Of a stretch of DNA of 36,489 bases, positions 31,816 to 36,489 are shown piece by piece. A model generated the notes under the pieces. The model searched no databases and had not been told where the DNA came from. It worked only from the letters and a program-made list of their open reading frames with translations. The DNA comes from DASYQD01 sp036005845 (GTDB lineage: Bacteria; Acidobacteriota; Thermoanaerobaculia; Multivoradales; JAIOJS01). Made by a program: the position numbers and the translations under genes. The DNA lies in the NCBI GenBank assembly GCA_036005845.1, contig DASYQD010000004.1, positions 1 through 36,489 on the forward strand, written 5' to 3'. The stretch's first letter is position 1. Each line of letters begins with the position of its first letter.

Positions 31816-31844
31816 TTGTCGCCGGGCAGCGCCGGCCCTATCAT
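31816..31844 (+). promoter_or_regulatory. Candidate promoter for the secreted metalloprotease gene
   Basis: TTGTCG (31816-31821), a 17-bp spacer and TATCAT (31839-31844) match the sigma-70-type consensus at 4 of 6 and 5 of 6 positions. The following leader (to 31907) is the most AT-rich stretch in the neighbourhood and ends in a strong AAGGGGGGAG ribosome-binding site. This suggests that the protease is transcribed separately from the xrtH pair. Confidence 0.42.
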
Positions 31845-31907
31845 CATGGCGTCACATTCCTTTAGTCGTCAGATTTTTTGGAATTCTTTAGAAAAGGGGG
31901 GAGAGCC

Positions 31908-34175
31908 ATGGCAAGGTGGCGTCCGCAGGTCGTGCTTGCCTTCGCGGTCCCGGTGTTCCTCGTCTTCGCAGCTCTCGACGCGCGCGCCGCCTTCGCGGGA
32001 AGCCGCATCTGGCTGCCGGTGCGCTGGTGCGGTATCGAGGGCGCCCCTTCGATCGACAACCCGGCGGCGGTCGGCGAAGCCACCAGCGACGACGTGCTCT
32101 GGCGCCGTCACGAGCGGCCCACCGACGCCATCTATATTCCGTTCACCGACATGTCATTCCGCGCCGGCTCGACGGCCGCGATCAAGGACGGGCCGCAGAG
32201 CTTTCCCATCATCCGCGACCCCGCCGGCACTGGCGGCAGCATCGACGTCGACAGCGGCGAGGCGACCGACGCGGTCATCATGTGCCGGCGGGCCTGGATG
32301 ATGGGCGACCCGCTGTATCTCGACCCCAACAACAACGCCGTGGTCGACGCCGGCGTCGACACTCTGTTGAGCGTCCCGGTGGCCGCCGTCGGCGTGGTCG
32401 ACATGGGGCACGAGGGGGCGCCGCTGCATGCGCTGCCGGTCAACGTGAGGTTCGTCGACCTCGACAACGACGGCGTCTTCGACCTCGACGAGCGCATCTA
32501 TCGCGACGAGAACGGCAACAAGAGCGTCGACACCGGCGACACCCTGCTGGTGCAGACCTCCGGCACGGTGATCGGCAACGTCATCGGCGGCGACGTCGGA
32601 CACCCGCTCGTCGCGGTGCCCGGCGCCGTCAAGTACCTCGACCTCATCCGCCAGCCGCCGAACACCTACAGCATCGGCTACCCGGCGGTGCAGGGTGTCA
32701 CCGGCGTCAATGCCAACGACGTCTTTGCCGCCAGCATCGCCTTCCCCGTTCACGGCATCGCCGAGCCCGGCCTCGGCCAGTTCGGCGCCGTCATGGACGA
32801 CGCCTCGCAGTACTTGCCGCCCGGCCCCAATTTCACGATCTTCGAGACCCAGCTGGTGGGCCACGAGTTCGGCCACGCCTTCACCCTGCCGCACGGCGAT
32901 GGCATCGACGACGACGGCAACGGCGTGCTCGACGACGCCGATGACCCCGCGGCGCCCTTTCCCGGCGCTGGCCCCGGCACGCTGTGCGACAACGACGACA
33001 CCATGGCCTACTGCTGGCACGACTCCGGCACCGCCGGCAACCCCAGCCTGACGTGGATCGGCGTCGGTGCGCCGAGCGCGGGCATGTTCACCGCCGCGCA
33101 ATCGAACCAGATGCGCAACCATGTGCTCAACAACATGCCCGACCGCGTCGTCGATCCGGTGACGCCGCCTCTCGTCTCGGCGCGCGTCGACCCGATCGGT
33201 GACGTGCCCCTTCCCTTCGCGCAGGTCGACATCGCCGACTTTTCCGCCACCACCGATGCGGCGCGCACGAACTCGATCCTCGCCCTGCAGACGCGCCGCG
33301 CGATGCCGCCCGGCAACCGCTCGCTGTACGACTTCCACTTCCAGCTCGATCTCGACGGCAATCCCGAGACCGGCGGCCGCGGCAAGGCTGCCGGGGTGCC
33401 CACCGAGTTCGCCGGCGTCGAGCTGGTCGCCAGCGTCCGCGTCCTGGTTCACCAGGTGCAGAGCGTCACCGTGCGCCGCTGGAACGCCGGCACCCATGTC
33501 TTCGAGCCGGTCCCCCCGACGGGGATCCACGCCGTCATCGAGCAGCTTGAGGCGATCCCCGATTTCCCGCTCGACCTGCGCGACGGTCACGGCGGTTTCG
33601 TGCACTTCCCCGCCGCCGAGGTGGTCCGCGTCAGCATCCCCGTGGCGGAGCTCGCCCTGCCGAAGGGCAACGCCTTCCGCGTCGAGTATCTCGCCGTCGA
33701 CCTGACCGATGGCATCCTCGATCGGGCTGCCGATCCGGGCATGCGCTTCGAGCTGCCGGTGTTTCCGCAGTGCCACACCGCCCCGCCGGTCGTCGACCGC
33801 GGCCACCATGCCACCGTCTTCGCCACCGGCATGCTGCCCGACCGCGACGTGCACCTGCTGCTCGGCGCTGACGAGGTAGGGCACGGTCACACCGACAAGA
33901 ACGGCAGCGTCGAGCTCGACCTGGCGATCCCCGGCAACGCGCGCTACGGCCCGCGGCTGGTCACCGTCGGCGCGCTGGCGGTCTCCGCCGACTGCTCGGT
34001 GACCGTGGGCGACGACACCACACCGGGCGGCGGTGGTGGCGGCGAGGGCGCGAACGGCGGCGGCTCGTTCCTGGCGAGGTGCTGCAAGCGGCTTGCGGTG
34101 CTCCTCGGGGTGCTCCTGGCGCTGATGGCAGCCGCGCTGGTCCTCCTCGTCCTGCTCTATCGCTCGAGGGCCTAG
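31908..34175 (+). CDS. Large secreted zinc metalloprotease with membrane-anchor tail
   Basis: 755-aa exported protein. A signal peptide spans about 1-30. Four Ca-binding-type loops (DPNNNAVVDAG 139-149, DLDNDGVFDLDE 184-195, DENGNKSVDTGD 200-211, DDDGNGVLDDADD 334-346) flank a metzincin-like site: HEFGHAFTLPH, with His319, Glu320, His323 and His329, and a Met-turn at TMAYCW (Met366). The usual Gly of HExxHxxGxxH is Thr. The middle part (about 425-615) resembles DOMON/CBM-like sandwich sequence. The tail has an eight-Gly/Asn linker (707-719), SFLARCCKRL (720-729), a hydrophobic helix (730-750) and YRSRA. That tail resembles C-terminal sorting anchors but matches none I know. The ATG at 31908 has a strong ribosome-binding site; the 10-residue upstream extension is rejected. 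Confidence 0.8.
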   Translation: MARWRPQVVLAFAVPVFLVFAALDARAAFAGSRIWLPVRWCGIEGAPSIDNPAAVGEATSDDVLWRRHERPTDAIYIPFTDMSFRAGSTAAIKDGPQSFPIIRDPAGTGGSIDVDSGEATDAVIMCRRAWMMGDPLYLDPNNNAVVDAGVDTLLSVPVAAVGVVDMGHEGAPLHALPVNVRFVDLDNDGVFDLDERIYRDENGNKSVDTGDTLLVQTSGTVIGNVIGGDVGHPLVAVPGAVKYLDLIRQPPNTYSIGYPAVQGVTGVNANDVFAASIAFPVHGIAEPGLGQFGAVMDDASQYLPPGPNFTIFETQLVGHEFGHAFTLPHGDGIDDDGNGVLDDADDPAAPFPGAGPGTLCDNDDTMAYCWHDSGTAGNPSLTWIGVGAPSAGMFTAAQSNQMRNHVLNNMPDRVVDPVTPPLVSARVDPIGDVPLPFAQVDIADFSATTDAARTNSILALQTRRAMPPGNRSLYDFHFQLDLDGNPETGGRGKAAGVPTEFAGVELVASVRVLVHQVQSVTVRRWNAGTHVFEPVPPTGIHAVIEQLEAIPDFPLDLRDGHGGFVHFPAAEVVRVSIPVAELALPKGNAFRVEYLAVDLTDGILDRAADPGMRFELPVFPQCHTAPPVVDRGHHATVFATGMLPDRDVHLLLGADEVGHGHTDKNGSVELDLAIPGNARYGPRLVTVGALAVSADCSVTVGDDTTPGGGGGGEGANGGGSFLARCCKRLAVLLGVLLALMAAALVLLVLLYRSRA

Positions 34176-34194
34176 CCGCTTCTCCCACCGCATC

Positions 34195-34222
34195 TTGGGG
34201 GACGCTGCTGGGCGTCCCCCAA
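34195..34222 (+). terminator. Stem-loop between the metalloprotease gene and smc
   Basis: Perfect 11-bp stem (TTGGGGGACGC at 34195-34205, its complement at 34212-34222) with a 6-base loop, 20 bp after the protease stop. The following bases are not T-rich, so termination would be Rho-assisted or inefficient; it still separates the protease from smc. Confidence 0.5.
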
Positions 34223-34280
34223 CCCGTTGTGGCCGTGCGAAACCGTCTGCTATGCTGCCGGCAGGCAACAACGGAGCACC

Positions 34281-36489
34281 ATGCTGAAGCTGCGGCGCCT
34301 CGAGATCTCGGGCTTCAAGTCGTTCGTCGACCCCGTCAACCTCGACTTCGCGGAGGGGATCACGGCGATCGTCGGCCCCAACGGTTGCGGCAAGAGCAAC
34401 CTCTCCGACGCCATCTCCTGGGTGCTCGGCGAGCAGAGCGCCAAGAGCCTGCGCTCGGGGACGATGGAGGACGTCATCTTCAACGGCGCCGAGCGACGCA
34501 AGCCGCTCGGCATGGCGGAGGTGACGCTGACGCTCGACACCGATCCCGGCTTCGCCGGCGCCGACGAGGGCCGCCTCACCATCAACCGCCGCGTGTTTCG
34601 CGGCGGCGAGGGGCAGTACCGGTTGAACGGCAAGCGGGTGACCTTGAAGGAGATCCGCGACCTGCTGATGGGCACCGGCCTCGGCATCCGCACCTACTCG
34701 ATCATCGAGCAGGGCAAGATCGGCCTCATCCTCTCCGGCAAGCCGCAGGAGCGGCGCCGCCTGCTCGAAGAAGCCGCCGGCGTGACGCGCTACCGCGAGC
34801 GCCGCCGCGTCGCCGAGGTGAAGCTCGAAGAGGCGACCGCGAACCTGATGCGGATCGACGACGTGCTGTCGGAGGTCGATCGCGCGGTGCGCGGCCTCAA
34901 GCGGCAGGCGGCGGCGGCGCGGCGCTATCAGGCGCTGGAGGCGGAGCACCGCGACCTGCTCGCCAAGGTGCTCGCCGGCCGCTGGGCCAACCTCGTCGGC
35001 CGCGAGCGCGACCTGCGGCGCGAGCTCGAGGCGCGCACGACGCGCCAAGCCGAGCTCGTCGCCGGACTTCATCAGCGCGAGGCAGCGCTCGCCGCCGGCC
35101 GCCAGCGCGCCGACGAGCTGGCCGCCGAGCTGGGCGAGCTGCACAAGCGCGACGCCGAGGTGGCGGCGCGCATCGAAGGCCGGCAGGCGTTCCTGATCGG
35201 CGCGCGCGAGAACCTGCAGCAGGTGGCGGAGCGACTCGCGTCGGGCGCGGGCATCGCGGCCGAGCGGCGCGACGAGCTCGGCCGCAAGCGGCAGGCACGC
35301 GACGAGGTCGCGACGCGCCGAGCGGCGCTGGAATCCGACCTGCTGAACGCGCGCGGCGCCGTCGAGGGCGACGAGTCTGCCCTCACCGCCCGCGTGCGGC
35401 AGCTGCAGGAGATCGAAGCGCAGGTCGAGCAGCTTCGCCAGCAACTCCTCGCCTCGATGGGCGGTCTCGACGCCCTGCGCACCGACCTGCACGGGCGGCA
35501 GCTCGAGCTCGAGCGTGCGACGCTGCGCCGCACCCACCTGGACGACGAGACGGCCGAGCACGGGCACGAGCTGGCGCAGGCGCGCGAGGCGTTGGAGCTG
35601 GCCGCTGCGCAGGTGGCGGAGCTGGCAGCGTCGCTGGCCGAGCGCGAGCGCGAGCGCGAGGCGGCCCGGCAATCGCTCGCCGAGGCGCTCGACCGCGAGA
35701 CGACCGCGACGCGCGAGCGCCAGGATGCCGACGAGCGCGTGCGCGCCGTCGAGCAGCGCCTCGAGGTGCTGCGCCAGCTCGAGGAGGCGCACCACAGCGG
35801 CCGTCAGGCTTTGCTCGCCGCGCTTGCCAACGCGGGCCTCGAGCGGCCGGAGCTGCTCGTCGAGCAGGTGCAGGCGCCGGAAGGTTGGGAGCGCGCGCTC
35901 GACTTTTACTTCGCCACCCTCGCCGACGCGGTGGTGGTGCCCGCCGGGACCGATCCGCTGGCGCTCGCCGCGGCGTTGCGCGCTGCGGAAACCGGCGGTC
36001 GCACGGCCGCCGTGCTGGTGACGCCGCTGGCGCTGCCGTTCGGGTCGGCGACCCTGGCGATCGACGACGTCGCCATCGTCGGCTCGCTGCGCGAAGCGCT
36101 CGGTCTCCCCGTCGAGCTCGCGGCGGCGCTGCCGCCGGCATTCCTCGTCGAAGGCGAAGCCGACGCGCGGCGCCTCGCCGCGGCGCACGCGGGCATCGCC
36201 TTCATCAGCCGCGAGGGCTCGTTCTGGCGCAGCGGCCTGCTCCACCTCGAAGGCGAGCGCCGTCACCCGGGTGTCCTCGAGCGCAAGCACGAGCGCGCTG
36301 CGCTCGACCGCAAGCTGCCGCGCGCTCGCGAAGAGGCCGCCGGCGCCGCCGCCACGCTGGCCGCCGCCATCGAGACCCGCACGGCGCGCGCGCAGGCGGT
36401 GCAGAGTCACGAGTCCGCGATCGCCGAGCTGCACCGCCAGCTCGCCGTTTCGCAAGCGCGTCAAGAGGATGCCGCCGAGCGTCTGCGCC
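34281..36489 (+). CDS. smc: Chromosome segregation ATPase SMC (N-terminal part, cut by window edge)
   Basis: Open frame of 736 codons running off the window. The head begins MLKLRRLEISGFKSFVDP with Walker A GPNGCGKSN (about 32-40), the R-loop region LRSGTMEDVIFNGAERRKPL, QGKIGLILSGKPQERRRLLEEAAGV and the start of the long coiled coil (about 165-505). The hinge (about 511-650) contains VQAPEGWERALDFYFATLADAVVVP. The second coiled coil begins before the end. The C-terminal Walker B and signature lie outside the window. SMC dimers with ScpAB compact and segregate the chromosome, loaded by ParB at parS. The ATG at 34281 has GGAG 5-8 bases ahead. No stop interrupts the frame in my reading. Confidence 0.95.
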   Translation, partial: MLKLRRLEISGFKSFVDPVNLDFAEGITAIVGPNGCGKSNLSDAISWVLGEQSAKSLRSGTMEDVIFNGAERRKPLGMAEVTLTLDTDPGFAGADEGRLTINRRVFRGGEGQYRLNGKRVTLKEIRDLLMGTGLGIRTYSIIEQGKIGLILSGKPQERRRLLEEAAGVTRYRERRRVAEVKLEEATANLMRIDDVLSEVDRAVRGLKRQAAAARRYQALEAEHRDLLAKVLAGRWANLVGRERDLRRELEARTTRQAELVAGLHQREAALAAGRQRADELAAELGELHKRDAEVAARIEGRQAFLIGARENLQQVAERLASGAGIAAERRDELGRKRQARDEVATRRAALESDLLNARGAVEGDESALTARVRQLQEIEAQVEQLRQQLLASMGGLDALRTDLHGRQLELERATLRRTHLDDETAEHGHELAQAREALELAAAQVAELAASLAEREREREAARQSLAEALDRETTATRERQDADERVRAVEQRLEVLRQLEEAHHSGRQALLAALANAGLERPELLVEQVQAPEGWERALDFYFATLADAVVVPAGTDPLALAAALRAAETGGRTAAVLVTPLALPFGSATLAIDDVAIVGSLREALGLPVELAAALPPAFLVEGEADARRLAAAHAGIAFISREGSFWRSGLLHLEGERRHPGVLERKHERAALDRKLPRAREEAAGAAATLAAAIETRTARAQAVQSHESAIAELHRQLAVSQARQEDAAERLR

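Noticed and set aside
34026..34175. IPTLxxWG or PEP-CTERM signal on the metalloprotease
   Set aside because: Neither motif is present before the terminal helix; only a Gly-rich linker and Cys-Cys are found.
32154..36464. Very long minus-strand open frame (1436 codons) opposite the metalloprotease and smc
   Set aside because: It lies antisense to two genes with clear domains, crosses their intergenic gap, and its translation is Arg/Ala/Gly/Asp-biased low-complexity sequence typical of antisense frames in GC-rich DNA.

Overview
The window is about 36.5 kb of GC-rich chromosome, almost wholly coding, from a Gram-negative (LPS-exporting, Tol-Pal-containing) bacterium. The regulatory PTS with HPr kinase beside rpoN, the ETF pair, an exosortase H, and the many GTG/TTG starts in GC-rich DNA recall deltaproteobacterial-type lineages (Myxococcota, Desulfobacterota, Binatota and relatives). 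No marker here fixes the phylum, so this is an inference. I see no tRNA, rRNA, CRISPR array, insertion sequence or phage gene. No gene-free stretch exceeds 300 bases; the longest is 11423-11641.

Layout. (1) 16-4266, minus: tolQ, tolR, a TolA/TonB-type transducer, tolB and pal, the full envelope-constriction system. (2) 4374-6183, plus: etfB-etfA. It converges on an RNA 2'-O-methyltransferase gene (6180-6968, minus) with a 4-bp stop overlap. That gene is divergent from a DUF84-like gene (6967-7581, plus) whose start codon overlaps its own. (3) 7669-8961, minus: a secreted propeller-like protein of unknown function. (4) 9044-11422, minus: one gene encoding fused LptF and LptG permeases, with a 44-bp palindrome upstream. 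(5) 11642-14295, minus: parA-parB and a WG-repeat lipoprotein, with a perfect 32-bp palindrome upstream of parA. (6) 14450-16425, minus: a DUF151 nuclease and miaB. (7) 16516-30428, minus: a tightly packed run, in transcription order accA, recJ, lptC-lptA fusion, lptB, rpoN, hpf, ptsN, hprK, rapZ, EIIA(Man-type), HPr, ptsI, a cupin and a coiled-coil lipoprotein. (8) 30476-34175, plus: exosortase H (xrtH), its probable partner membrane protein, and a large secreted metalloprotease with an unusual glycine-rich/Cys-Cys/membrane-anchor tail. (9) 34281-end, plus: smc, cut by the window edge.

How the genes fit together. Most of the window concerns the cell envelope: Tol-Pal, LPS transport with permease halves fused and LptC/LptA fused, exosortase sorting and lipoproteins. 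A regulatory PTS (EI, HPr with His15 and Ser46, HPr kinase, two EIIA proteins, RapZ) sits beside sigma-54 and the hibernation factor; no sugar permease is present, so it probably signals rather than transports.

Most unusual items: the xrtH-partner-metalloprotease locus, whose protease has a C-terminal tail unlike the known XrtH signal; the double fusion of Lpt components; the two long palindromes upstream of lptFG and parAB; and a dispersed GC-rich repeat present in two copies. Coordinates of starts are my choice from ribosome-binding sites and family alignment from memory; no database search was possible.
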